Assembly: GCA_947253135.1 (NCBI GenBank) | Contig: CAMXYS010000014.1 | Span: 1-18,317 of the forward strand | DNA: 18,317 nt | Source: an uncultured Clostridia bacterium | GTDB lineage: Bacteria > Bacillota > Clostridia > Saccharofermentanales > Fastidiosipilaceae | Reading direction: 5' to 3' | In this document: positions 1 through 6,421 of the stretch, piece by piece | Numbering within the stretch: position 1 is the first letter of the stretch | Layout of the letters: the number at the start of each line of letters is the position of its first letter | Made by a program: the position numbers and the translations under genes | Notes under the pieces: generated by a model | Databases searched by the model: none | What the model saw: only the letters and a program-made list of their open reading frames with translations | Told to the model about the DNA's origin: nothing

Positions 1-684
1 TGGGACTTCAAGCGAGAAATCGATTGGCCCTGCCTGGCAGACCAGGCCCACCGGCAGACGCACGACTTTGTCAAAGCAGTCAATCATTTTTATTTGCAGT
101 CGCCCGCTTTCTGGGAACAAGATGACAGCTGGTACGGGTTTGAGTGGATGGAGGCCGATGACCGCGACAACAGCGTCTACATCTATGCCAGAGCCGGGAG
201 CTATGACAACCAAGTGGTTTTGGTCATCCTCAATTTGACCCCGGCGGTAGTTGACAACTATGTGATGCGAGCACCGCGTTATGGCCAGTACAGGGTAGCT
301 CTCAATTCAGACGACGCCCGCTTTGGCGGCAGTGCTTACTGGGGAGATGATCAGGAGCGGGTGTTTGTGACCGAGCCGGCCACGGGAAGTGAGGCCGAAG
401 ATCGCTACCGCAAACTAAATGAGGCTTTAGAACATAAAAAGGCCTCAATACAAAAAAAGAGAGAGAAGCTGGAGCAATTAAGATTGGAATTGGTCGCAGA
501 TTACCGCGACTTATTGTCCAGCGAGGAATATGAGCAGCCGGAAGAATCGGGGCATGCCTTGCGCGGGTTGGAGGTGCCGATTGCAGAATTGCCGGACTTG
601 GTTCCCCAATACCAGGAGCCGACTTTAACCATAGACCTGCCACCCTTGTGTGCCCTCTATCTGGAATTGTTGCCGGAAGAGTAA
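1..684 (+). CDS. glgB: 1,4-alpha-glucan branching enzyme, C-terminal part (5' end outside window)
   Basis: The reading frame is open from base 1 and ends at TAA 682-684, giving 227 visible residues. The opening residues WDFKREIDW resemble the conserved end of the GH13 catalytic domain of branching enzymes (the 'EW..DGELDW' region). They are followed by the typical 'HxxxxDFVKAVNHFYLQSPAFWEQD' helix and the all-beta C-terminal domain (FEWMEADDRDNSVYIYAR, VVLVILNLTPAV, LNSDDARFGGS). The enzyme makes alpha-1,6 branches in glycogen in the cytosol. An oddity is the C-terminal domain: between the strand ending VFVTEP (near base 378) and the last strand LTIDLPPLCALYLEL (from about 622) lie roughly 75-80 extra residues. 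They include a charged heptad-like helix from about base 391 to 516. Family members usually have a short loop there. The gene ends at a strong hairpin at 731-768. Identity is firm; the insertion's role is unknown. Confidence 0.9.
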   Translation, partial: WDFKREIDWPCLADQAHRQTHDFVKAVNHFYLQSPAFWEQDDSWYGFEWMEADDRDNSVYIYARAGSYDNQVVLVILNLTPAVVDNYVMRAPRYGQYRVALNSDDARFGGSAYWGDDQERVFVTEPATGSEAEDRYRKLNEALEHKKASIQKKREKLEQLRLELVADYRDLLSSEEYEQPEESGHALRGLEVPIAELPDLVPQYQEPTLTIDLPPLCALYLELLPEE

Positions 685-730
685 TTCAGGCAGTCCTCAA
701 TTTTCTATAGCCTTTGTACAAAACCGCTTT

Positions 731-768
731 AAAAGCCCGCTTCCTTTAAAATAAGGGGGCGGGCTTTT
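731..768. terminator. Bidirectional intrinsic terminator between glgB and iolB
   Basis: A perfect 10-bp stem AAAAGCCCGC (731-740) / GCGGGCTTTT (759-768) encloses an 18-nt loop. The arms carry A and T runs, so it can stop transcripts from glgB (+) and from the convergent iolB gene (-). A second hairpin, GCCGGTCA/TGACCGGC (824-844), overlaps the iolB stop codon. Confidence 0.85.
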
Positions 769-828
769 AGGTTGGGTTGGCTCTAATCCTGATCGATTGG
801 ATCATAATTTAGCCATTTATTCGGCCGG

Positions 829-1632
829 TCATTCTGTGACCGGCAGGTTGGGATAGAGGGGGGCATCTTTTGAGTTAGCCCATTCATGCTCGGGAATAAA
901 GGTGGTGACTAATTCTTTTTCGTCGTCGAGACGGATGCACCACAGATACCATTCGGCATAACCGGGAGTGGTTACCTGGGGGTGTCCTTCAGCTTGGCTC
1001 ATCATGGTCAAAGAGTGTTGACGGACGATTTCAACATCACCGGCCACCTCAGCGTAACCGTAGCCGTTTTCGGGCAAGAATTTATAGAAGTAAATCTCTG
1101 TTTCCTTGTGGAAGTGGGGCGGAAAGCTGGACCACTTGCCGGGGGCCATTACGACTTCACCGATAAAGAAATTAGTTTCGGGCCGGTTGCTGCGGTCCAT
1201 GTAGGTTCTAGCTTCGCGGACAGCGGAGTCATTCATCAGGCCGACAGCCCTGATCTCGGAAGGGTTCAAGAGATCATCAGTGAGCATAATTTCCGGTTCA
1301 AAGGAGCGCTTGTTTTCCGTTCCTATGATAAATAATTCAGACCGGTCAGCCAGGCCTTCAATTTCGAATTTTTCGCCATCCGGGACCCGGACCAGGGCGG
1401 GTGTGCCGTAAAAGACGTCAGAGCGCTTGAGGACTGCTGAACCGGATTTGATGGTAGCCTTTACCTCACCGGAGCCGATGATACAAAGCACTTCATTTTT
1501 GCCACGTGACTGGTAGCGCTCACCCGGACCTAAAACCAGGGCGGCAAAGTCCATATTGCCTTCAGGTTGCTTGGCGGCGGTGAGCAGTTCAGTTAAACCG
1601 GCCTCAAAGTGTTGGGGAAATTGAAATTTCAT
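829..1632 (-). CDS. iolB: 5-deoxy-glucuronate isomerase (IolB family cupin), paralogue 1
   Basis: This 267-aa protein belongs to the IolB/KduI bicupin family. IolB isomerises 5-deoxy-D-glucuronate to 2-deoxy-5-keto-gluconate in cytosolic myo-inositol catabolism. The family signature lies in the C-terminal cupin: GEVVMAPGKWSSFPPHFH followed by TEIYFYKF. His173, His175, Glu179 and His217 are the likely metal ligands, and TTPGYAEWYLWCIR follows. The start was set at 1632 rather than at an upstream ATG (1671) because AGGAGGT lies 5-6 nt before it and homology starts there. The gene is divergent from rluF and convergent with glgB. No other inositol genes (iolA, C, D, E, G) are in the window, so the substrate is inferred from family only. 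A second, quite divergent paralogue lies at 15909-16703. Confidence 0.85.
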   Translation of the reverse strand: MKFQFPQHFEAGLTELLTAAKQPEGNMDFAALVLGPGERYQSRGKNEVLCIIGSGEVKATIKSGSAVLKRSDVFYGTPALVRVPDGEKFEIEGLADRSELFIIGTENKRSFEPEIMLTDDLLNPSEIRAVGLMNDSAVREARTYMDRSNRPETNFFIGEVVMAPGKWSSFPPHFHKETEIYFYKFLPENGYGYAEVAGDVEIVRQHSLTMMSQAEGHPQVTTPGYAEWYLWCIRLDDEKELVTTFIPEHEWANSKDAPLYPNLPVTE

Positions 1633-1689
1633 GTAAACCTCCTTTTTCAGATCACTCTTCTTATCATACATGAACTTTTTAGCTTTGAG

Positions 1690-1719
1690 TTGAAGGAGCT
1701 TGCTCTTATCAACTAAAAT
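1690..1719 (+). promoter_or_regulatory. Predicted sigma-A-type promoter for the rluF operon
   Basis: TTGAAG (1690-1695) and TAAAAT (1714-1719) are separated by 18 nt. Transcription would start near 1726. That would exclude the GAGGTG at 1721-1726 from the mRNA and bears on the choice of the rluF start codon. Confidence 0.5.
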
Positions 1720-1734
1720 TGAGGTGTTATCGGA

Positions 1735-2535
1735 GTGTCAAAAGGGAACAAGGAGATGTTAGATTTGGCAAAAGAAAACAATGATAATCGGTCCGATCCT
1801 GCCGAGCAGGCAAGCGGGATGAGGCTCAATAAATACCTCAGCCGAGCCGGTTATTGTTCCCGGCGACGGGCAGATGAGCTGATTGAGCGGGGGCAAGTGC
1901 TTGTGAATGGCCGGCCGGCCGGCTTAGGACAAGCGGTTTATCCGGGCGACCGGGTAGAGGCGGAAGGACATCTACTGACAGCGCCATCAGAGGTTCGCGC
2001 AACTTACCTGATGCTCAATAAACCCGCCGGCATTGTCACAACTGCCGCCCCCGACGTCAAAGAGAATGTGATCGATTTTGTTGCCTACCCGGAGCGTGTT
2101 TATCCGGTAGGTCGACTTGACAAGGACAGTCGCGGCCTCTTGTTGCTGACAAATGACGGTGACTTCAGCTACCACTTAATGCGGGCCGGTGACCACAGCG
2201 AAAAAGAATATCATGTTTTGACGGACCGACCGGTGACGGCATCTTTTTTAGAGCAGATGGCGGCCGGTGTTTATATTTTGGGTCAGCGAACGGCTCCCTG
2301 CCGGGTGAAAAAATTGGGAGATTGTCGCTTTTCAATCATCCTAATCCAGGGGTTGAACCGGCAAATCAGGCGGATGACAGAAGCTTGTGGACTGCGAGTC
2401 AAGGATTTGCAGCGGGTGCGGATCAACGGCTTGCACTTGGGACGCCTGGAAGAAGGCGCCTGGCGTCATTTGAGTCGCCGGGAAGTAGAGGCACTAAAAC
2501 AGGCCTATTTACAGCCGGCCAAGGGAGGTCGATAG
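1735..2535 (+). CDS. rluF: 23S rRNA pseudouridine synthase, RluF-like (RsuA/RluB/RluF family)
   Basis: The protein has up to 266 aa. An S4 RNA-binding domain starts at MRLNKYLSRAGYCSRRRADE (residues 29-48). The pseudouridine synthase domain carries the catalytic-Asp motif GRLDKDSRGLLLLTNDGD and the late motif QGLNRQIRRM. RAGDHSEKEYHV and NVIDFV resemble RluF (U2604 of 23S rRNA) more than RsuA or RluB. It acts on rRNA in the cytosol. The start is uncertain. GTG 1735 gives the longest frame. TTG 1765 has AAGGAG (1750-1755) at a good 9-nt distance and fits the predicted transcription start better. ATG 1756 abuts that same AAGGAG and is unlikely. The next gene begins 2 nt after the stop, so the two are probably cotranscribed. 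Family assignment is firm; exact target specificity is inferred. Confidence 0.88.
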   Translation: MSKGNKEMLDLAKENNDNRSDPAEQASGMRLNKYLSRAGYCSRRRADELIERGQVLVNGRPAGLGQAVYPGDRVEAEGHLLTAPSEVRATYLMLNKPAGIVTTAAPDVKENVIDFVAYPERVYPVGRLDKDSRGLLLLTNDGDFSYHLMRAGDHSEKEYHVLTDRPVTASFLEQMAAGVYILGQRTAPCRVKKLGDCRFSIILIQGLNRQIRRMTEACGLRVKDLQRVRINGLHLGRLEEGAWRHLSRREVEALKQAYLQPAKGGR

Positions 2536-2536
2536 G

Positions 2537-3205
2537 ATGGACATTCTCAAAAATTACTTGCTGCTGGAGTTCCAACAAGAAAACTACACTGTTCGCGTGG
2601 GCCTTTTTGCAGACGAGGAAGAGGCGGAAACTTTTTTAAAACAAATCCCCGGCTATATGTACGAACAGCCGGATTCTGACTTTGCCAAAATGCGCTTTCT
2701 TGATCCGGACCGGTTGCCCTCCTATCTGGAGGTGCCTTTTGGCGGAGCCCTCTACCCCTTGACTTGCTATATGTTCGAGCCGGGGGTTCGAGTAGACATA
2801 GAACTTTACCCTCTGCCCCTCTGGCCGGCTACTGGTCTGCACCGTGAAAATGAACCGGTCACCGGTAGTAATACTGTGGCCGCCGGTTGGCCCGAGCACA
2901 GGCCCCTTGTCTCGGGTGCAACCAGGGTAGATGCCTATGTTGTGCCCAACGATGAGCTGGCAGCTTACCTGACCAAAAGAGAACAGGTATACCAGCGACT
3001 GGAAGAGAGGGCCGCAAAAAGTGGCATTAAATTGGAGCGGGCTTGGCGCGGATCAGAAGACGGTGAGGCGGTGATGTGGCGGACAGCAGATGGAAATAAT
3101 CATTTTTTGACCCACATGGATCCTCCTTTTGTAGAGATGGCAGACCTACCTGCGGCAGCATTTGAGACTTGGTGGCAGGAATTGATAGATCCCACTTCAG
3201 TCTAG
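2537..3205 (+). CDS. Hypothetical protein, 222 aa, in operon with rluF
   Basis: I do not recognise this family. ATG 2537 follows the rluF stop by one base and is preceded by GGGAGG (2522-2527), so it is translated from the rluF mRNA. The product lacks a signal peptide and obvious membrane segments and looks soluble and cytosolic. It begins MDILKNYLLLEFQQENYTVR, which may be a beta-strand start. It is rich in aromatic residues and prolines in the middle (YPLPLWPATGLH), carries a charged helix (ELAAYLTKREQVYQRLEERA) around residues 142-161, and ends with a Trp-rich tail (FETWWQELI). No catalytic motif is evident. The gene ends at a strong terminator (3226-3259). Operon position suggests, but does not show, a link to translation or ribosome maturation. 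Confidence 0.8.
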   Translation: MDILKNYLLLEFQQENYTVRVGLFADEEEAETFLKQIPGYMYEQPDSDFAKMRFLDPDRLPSYLEVPFGGALYPLTCYMFEPGVRVDIELYPLPLWPATGLHRENEPVTGSNTVAAGWPEHRPLVSGATRVDAYVVPNDELAAYLTKREQVYQRLEERAAKSGIKLERAWRGSEDGEAVMWRTADGNNHFLTHMDPPFVEMADLPAAAFETWWQELIDPTSV

Positions 3206-3225
3206 CTTGATTGAATTTAGACATA

Positions 3226-3259
3226 AAAAGAGGGGCGAAGTTATTTCGCCCCCCCTTTT
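3226..3259. terminator. Bidirectional intrinsic terminator, convergent gene ends
   Basis: AAAAGAGGGGCGAA (3226-3239) pairs with TTCGCC-CCCCC-TTTT (3245-3259) across a 5-nt loop, with a small internal mismatch. A/T runs on both sides let it serve the rluF operon (+) and the ATPase gene (-). A weaker GCCCGG/CCGGGC hairpin follows at 3271-3290. Confidence 0.8.
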
Positions 3260-3301
3260 AGCTGATTGGCGCCCGGGCATTTAGCCGGGCAGTGTTAAGT
3301 G

Positions 3302-5449
3302 TTACTTTTCTTCTTTGCTTACTTCTGTGACCGGATAGGGGCGCATGTTGGCACCGGTAATAGCCAGCGTGCTCCCATTATGTAGGAGTGATATGGTTGT
3401 GGCCGTGGTGACATTAAAGGCTGCCAGTCCCAGTAACAAAGAGTTAAAGCCGATGATATTGCGGTAGCTTTGCGCCAGTCTGGTCATCAGTGCCCGGCTG
3501 ATCGCTCTCAGGCTATTTAAACCGGCTAGGTTAGACCTAAGTAAGCTGACATCGGCGACATTTCTGGCGATATCAGAAGCATCTTGCATCGCCACGGAAA
3601 CATCGGCTTGGCTCAGGGCGGGGGAGTCGTTTACTCCGTCACCCACCATGACCACCTTATGGCCCTGGGCTTGCAGGTCTTTGATATAGGTCAGCTTGTC
3701 CTCCGGTAATAGGTCTCCGGCAAAGTCATCAAAGCCATTGGCTTCAGCCACGCGGCGGGCAGCTCTTTTGCCGTCTCCGGTCAACATTACGATTTTCTTA
3801 AAACCTTGTTGGCGCAGGCGTCCAATCACTTCCGGCACTTCCGGCCTGGTCGGCTCTTCAATGCAAATAAAACCGGCCAGCTCGCCCCCTAAGGCTAAAT
3901 AAATGACTGAATAGCCGGCGCCTTCTTGTTCGATTAAGGCTCGGGCTGTGGGAGTGAGGGGGATGCCGCTGTCTTCAAAGAGGAAGTGGGCAGAGCCGAC
4001 CAGGGCCTCCATGTCATTGTATTGGGTGGAAAGACCATGGGCGATAATGTAATTGACGCGGGTGTGTTCCTCCTCATGGTTAAGATTTTCCCGCCGCGCC
4101 TGCTGGACGATGGCCAGGGCTAAACTGTGGGGATAATGCTCTTCAATACAAGCTGTGGTGCGCAAAATATCATCACGCTCATAACCGGGCATGGGGATAA
4201 CTTTGACCACATGCGGTTCGGCGGTAGTGATGGTGCCGGTTTTATCAAAGACAATGACATCGGCGGCAGCAAAGTTTTCCAAGGCCCGGCTACCGCGGAC
4301 GGCGATCTGTTGGTGGCTGCATTGCAACATGGCTGTCATGGTGGCGACCGGCAGGGCCAGGCGCAGGGCACAGGAGTAATCGACCACCAGAACAGAGGCG
4401 GCTCGCAACAGGCTGCCTGTTCTCAGCAAGAGCCCGCCAAACAGCAAGAAGCTGTAAGGGACCAACCTGTCAGCCAGTTCACCGGCCCGCCTTTCCACAA
4501 CGGCTTTGTTGCGCTCTGTGCTTTCCAACAAATTTATAATTTGCTGAATGCGACTTTCCCCATAGGCAGTGCGCACCTTTATATTGATGCTGCCTTCAAC
4601 TACGGTGGTGCCGCTCATGACGCTACTGCCGACTCGCTTAAAGACAGGCTCTGATTCACCGGTCATGCTGGCTTGGTTGACCAGGGCTTCACCGGTCACA
4701 ACGGCACCGTCCAGAGGAATAAGCGAGCCTGCATTAATATGAATGACCTGGCCGGGGCGGACATCGGTCAAAGCCACCTGTTTCATGGTCTCGCTGGTCG
4801 TTTCAGCCGCAGAGTCAGCTTGGTCAGCTGCCTTATCTGTCACCAGCCAAACTGTGTCGACATCCATAGCCAGGGCATGAGCCAGGGAAACCCGGCTCTT
4901 TTGCAGGGTGTAATCCTCCAAGGACTCGGAGACGCTGAGCAGGTACATGATATTGGCCGCCTGACTGTATTGGCCGGTCAGGCAGGAAACACCGATTGCA
5001 GCAGCATCCAGGACATTTACGTCCAACTTCCCCCGGGCCAAGGATTTAAAACCTTCCTTGACAAAAGACAGGGCATTTATGACGACCAAGCCGGTTGAGA
5101 TCGGGGCCGGGACAAAAAATGTCATAAACAGCTTAGTGGTTGTTAAACGGTAGAGGTGGTCAAACAGCCGGTTGCCCAGGCGCTTGTTTTCCAGCCGGCT
5201 GTCGTGAATTTCCGAACAATCCAGTTGCTCCAAATCGAGTTCTTGGAAATAAGTTAGAATTTGCCGGCGGTGAGCCGGATCAAACTGCAAGAGGATACCG
5301 GCGGTGGCTGCATTCGCTTGGCAGCCTGTCACCCCGGTCAATTGCTCAGCGGCCTCTTCAATGGCGCAAGCCTGCTTCAGATTAAAGTAATAGCGAGGGC
5401 AGCGGAGGCGGAGGCGCCCGGCTAGTTCATGTTCAATTTTAAATAACAT
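3302..5449 (-). CDS. P1B-like metal-transporting P-type ATPase (CtpC-like subgroup)
   Basis: This 715-aa protein has a complete P-type ATPase core: TGES actuator loop, DKTGT with phospho-acceptor Asp402, MLTGD, and GDGVNDSPAL near residues 604-613. The N-terminal ~70 residues (GRLRLRCPRYYFNLKQACAIEE) match the non-CxxC heavy-metal-associated-like domain that precedes mycobacterial CtpC, a Mn/Zn exporter. The membrane metal-site motif reads DYSCALRLALP, with Cys360 but without the usual CPC. The nucleotide-domain HP motif reads HS. Both variants occur in a Firmicutes subgroup I know from family knowledge. Metal efflux at the cell membrane is inferred; the metal cannot be read from sequence. 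The start at 5449 is chosen over 5506 because GGAG lies 7 nt upstream and homology starts at MLFKIEHELAGR. It lies downstream of a small membrane protein gene (5585-5869), with an intrinsic terminator between them. Confidence 0.88.
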   Translation of the reverse strand: MLFKIEHELAGRLRLRCPRYYFNLKQACAIEEAAEQLTGVTGCQANAATAGILLQFDPAHRRQILTYFQELDLEQLDCSEIHDSRLENKRLGNRLFDHLYRLTTTKLFMTFFVPAPISTGLVVINALSFVKEGFKSLARGKLDVNVLDAAAIGVSCLTGQYSQAANIMYLLSVSESLEDYTLQKSRVSLAHALAMDVDTVWLVTDKAADQADSAAETTSETMKQVALTDVRPGQVIHINAGSLIPLDGAVVTGEALVNQASMTGESEPVFKRVGSSVMSGTTVVEGSINIKVRTAYGESRIQQIINLLESTERNKAVVERRAGELADRLVPYSFLLFGGLLLRTGSLLRAASVLVVDYSCALRLALPVATMTAMLQCSHQQIAVRGSRALENFAAADVIVFDKTGTITTAEPHVVKVIPMPGYERDDILRTTACIEEHYPHSLALAIVQQARRENLNHEEEHTRVNYIIAHGLSTQYNDMEALVGSAHFLFEDSGIPLTPTARALIEQEGAGYSVIYLALGGELAGFICIEEPTRPEVPEVIGRLRQQGFKKIVMLTGDGKRAARRVAEANGFDDFAGDLLPEDKLTYIKDLQAQGHKVVMVGDGVNDSPALSQADVSVAMQDASDIARNVADVSLLRSNLAGLNSLRAISRALMTRLAQSYRNIIGFNSLLLGLAAFNVTTATTISLLHNGSTLAITGANMRPYPVTEVSKEEK

Positions 5450-5504
5450 AGTCAACTCCGTATATAAGATGTAGCGACAGTTCGGGCGAGGATGACCGGT
5501 CTGC

Positions 5505-5528
5505 AAAAAACGCCGGGCAAACCCGGCG
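5505..5528 (-). terminator. Intrinsic terminator between the small membrane protein gene and the ATPase gene
   Basis: On the minus strand CGCCGGG-TTTG-CCCGGCG is followed directly by six Ts (complement of 5505-5510). It lies downstream of the 94-aa gene and about 55 nt upstream of the ATPase start. No convincing promoter follows it, so ATPase expression probably depends on read-through. Confidence 0.8.
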
Positions 5529-5584
5529 CTCTTTGACCAATCAGCTCAATCGACTTGAAATGCCCCACTAGATTGGACTTTACT

Positions 5585-5869
5585 TTACTCCGCTGCGGTA
5601 GCTGCCTTGTCCTCTTGATCTGCCTTAAAATTAGCCGCTTCCTTTTTTGCTTTTTCAGCGACGGCCTCGGCGTAGAGGTCCTGCGATTCTTCTTTAATGG
5701 TGTTAATGGTAGACTGGGCCTCATCTTTAATGCTTAAGCCTTTGGCAACCGCTTTAACAGTGGCCTGGTGAACTGCCTCACTCTTTAAGATTTTCTTGCC
5801 GATTGCGGCGGCCGCCATGCCGGCAGCAAAAGCTAGACCGTGTTTTTTGCAAAATAATTTAAATCCCAT
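5585..5869 (-). CDS. Small PacL-like membrane protein (DUF6110/DUF1490-type), partner of the ATPase
   Basis: This is a 94-aa protein. It has a short basic start (MGFKLFCKKHG), one hydrophobic Gly/Ala-rich segment (LAFAAGMAAAAIGKKIL, about residues 12-28), and a long charged amphipathic helix (KSEAVHQATVKAVAKGL, then EESQDLYAEAVAEKAKKEAA). It ends in an acidic, Ala-rich tail. The layout matches DUF6110 proteins of Firmicutes and the mycobacterial DUF1490 proteins (PacL1 = Rv3269 next to ctpC), which are membrane-anchored partners of P1B ATPases. PacL proteins carry a His/Asp metal-binding tail; none is present here. Start 5869 is preferred over 5923 because AAGGAAG lies about 5 nt upstream. 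Promoter at 5945-5973. Family assignment is from memory of the pattern and should be confirmed by profile search. Confidence 0.75.
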   Translation of the reverse strand: MGFKLFCKKHGLAFAAGMAAAAIGKKILKSEAVHQATVKAVAKGLSIKDEAQSTINTIKEESQDLYAEAVAEKAKKEAANFKADQEDKAATAAE

Positions 5870-5944
5870 TTTTCTTCCTTTCATGTCCGTGCATGCGGTG
5901 ACACTGAATTTTATTTGTTCCAAGCGAATAACTTCTGTGCTTAA

Positions 5945-5973
5945 AGATTAGCAAGTTAGCAAACACTATGCAA
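5945..5973 (-). promoter_or_regulatory. Predicted promoter of the small protein/ATPase unit
   Basis: On the minus strand TTGCAT (5968-5973) and TAATCT (5945-5950) are separated by 17 nt. The spacer and -10 contain a direct repeat, TTGCTAA twice at 8-nt spacing, which could be a regulator site. Confidence 0.45.
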
Positions 5974-6032
5974 GCAAAAAGGCGGTTAGGATAGGCTCAA
6001 AGTTATAAGGCGAGCTTAATGACAAAAGGCCG

Positions 6033-6066
6033 CAATAGCTTGTAAGGTCGACCTTACAAGCTATTG
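6033..6066. repeat. Perfect 34-bp palindrome
   Basis: The left half CAATAGCTTGTAAGGTC (6033-6049) is followed immediately by its exact reverse complement (6050-6066), with no spacer or mismatch. The centre is GTCGAC. It lies between the divergent small-protein/ATPase unit and the ABC exporter gene, about 165 bp upstream of the former. It has no T-run on either side, so it is not an ordinary terminator. It may be an operator or a structured DNA/RNA element. Confidence 0.9.
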
Positions 6067-6091
6067 ATAAATTATTTTGATAGGAAAGTGA

Positions 6092-6115
6092 ACCGACTGA
6101 AGGGGGCGAGTCGGT
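6092..6115. repeat. Short inverted repeat in the divergent intergenic region
   Basis: ACCGACT (6092-6098) and AGTCGGT (6109-6115) flank a 10-nt loop and are followed by CATTTT on the plus strand. It could be a weak terminator for a plus-strand transcript or a further regulator site. Apart from this, the 34-bp palindrome and the promoter at 6356, I see nothing recognisable in 5974-6355. Confidence 0.4.
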
Positions 6116-6355
6116 CATTTTGGTTGAAGTAGAGAAAGTCCAAATCAATTAGTCGCCGAATACTTTTCAAGGTGTAACACATCTCTTAATCAGTTAAGAA
6201 AGCCGACCCCGCGGCGGCTGTCATTGCAATTGACAAGTTGATTATCCTGGTGACCTATTTTTTGCCTTCTTTTTGTTTAAGGAAAAATTACCCGTCAGAT
6301 GTCTGTGCAGCTTGGTGTTAATTACAGCGGGGACAGTTTTATTGGCGCTCCCGTT

Positions 6356-6390
6356 TTGACAGGGAGACCTTCCCTGATTACCATAGGGAA
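6356..6390 (+). promoter_or_regulatory. Predicted promoter with overlapping inverted repeats upstream of the ABC exporter
   Basis: TTGACA (6356-6361) and TACCAT (6379-6384) are 17 nt apart. The spacer holds AGGGA (6361-6365)/TCCCT (6371-6375). A second inverted repeat, TTCCCT (6370-6375)/AGGGAA (6385-6390), spans the -10. The shared middle arm suggests an operator for a dimeric regulator. The leader would be about 30 nt, with AGGGAG at 6407-6412. Confidence 0.5.
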
Positions 6391-6421
6391 CACGTTTGTT
6401 TTCTGAAGGGAGCATAGTAGA

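Noticed and set aside
1630..1671. Longer start for the first iolB gene (ATG 1671)
   Set aside because: AGGAGGT is placed correctly for ATG 1632, and the 13 extra residues are low-complexity charged sequence outside the family.
4127..4654. A long plus-strand frame of 175 codons opposite the ATPase gene, with others at 4673-5385
   Set aside because: They are antisense shadows of a well-conserved ATPase with all motifs intact; no ribosome sites and no recognisable protein features.
6033..6066. MerR-type operator (as in ZntR-regulated promoters, also centred on GTCGAC)
   Set aside because: MerR sites lie between a -35 and -10 with a 19-20 nt spacer; no such elements flank the palindrome in the right register on either strand. 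It is kept as an unexplained palindrome.
6124..6355. A riboswitch or T-box leader upstream of the ABC exporter
   Set aside because: No T-box core, no recognisable riboswitch core and no terminator/antiterminator pair before the gene; the best promoter lies downstream of this stretch.
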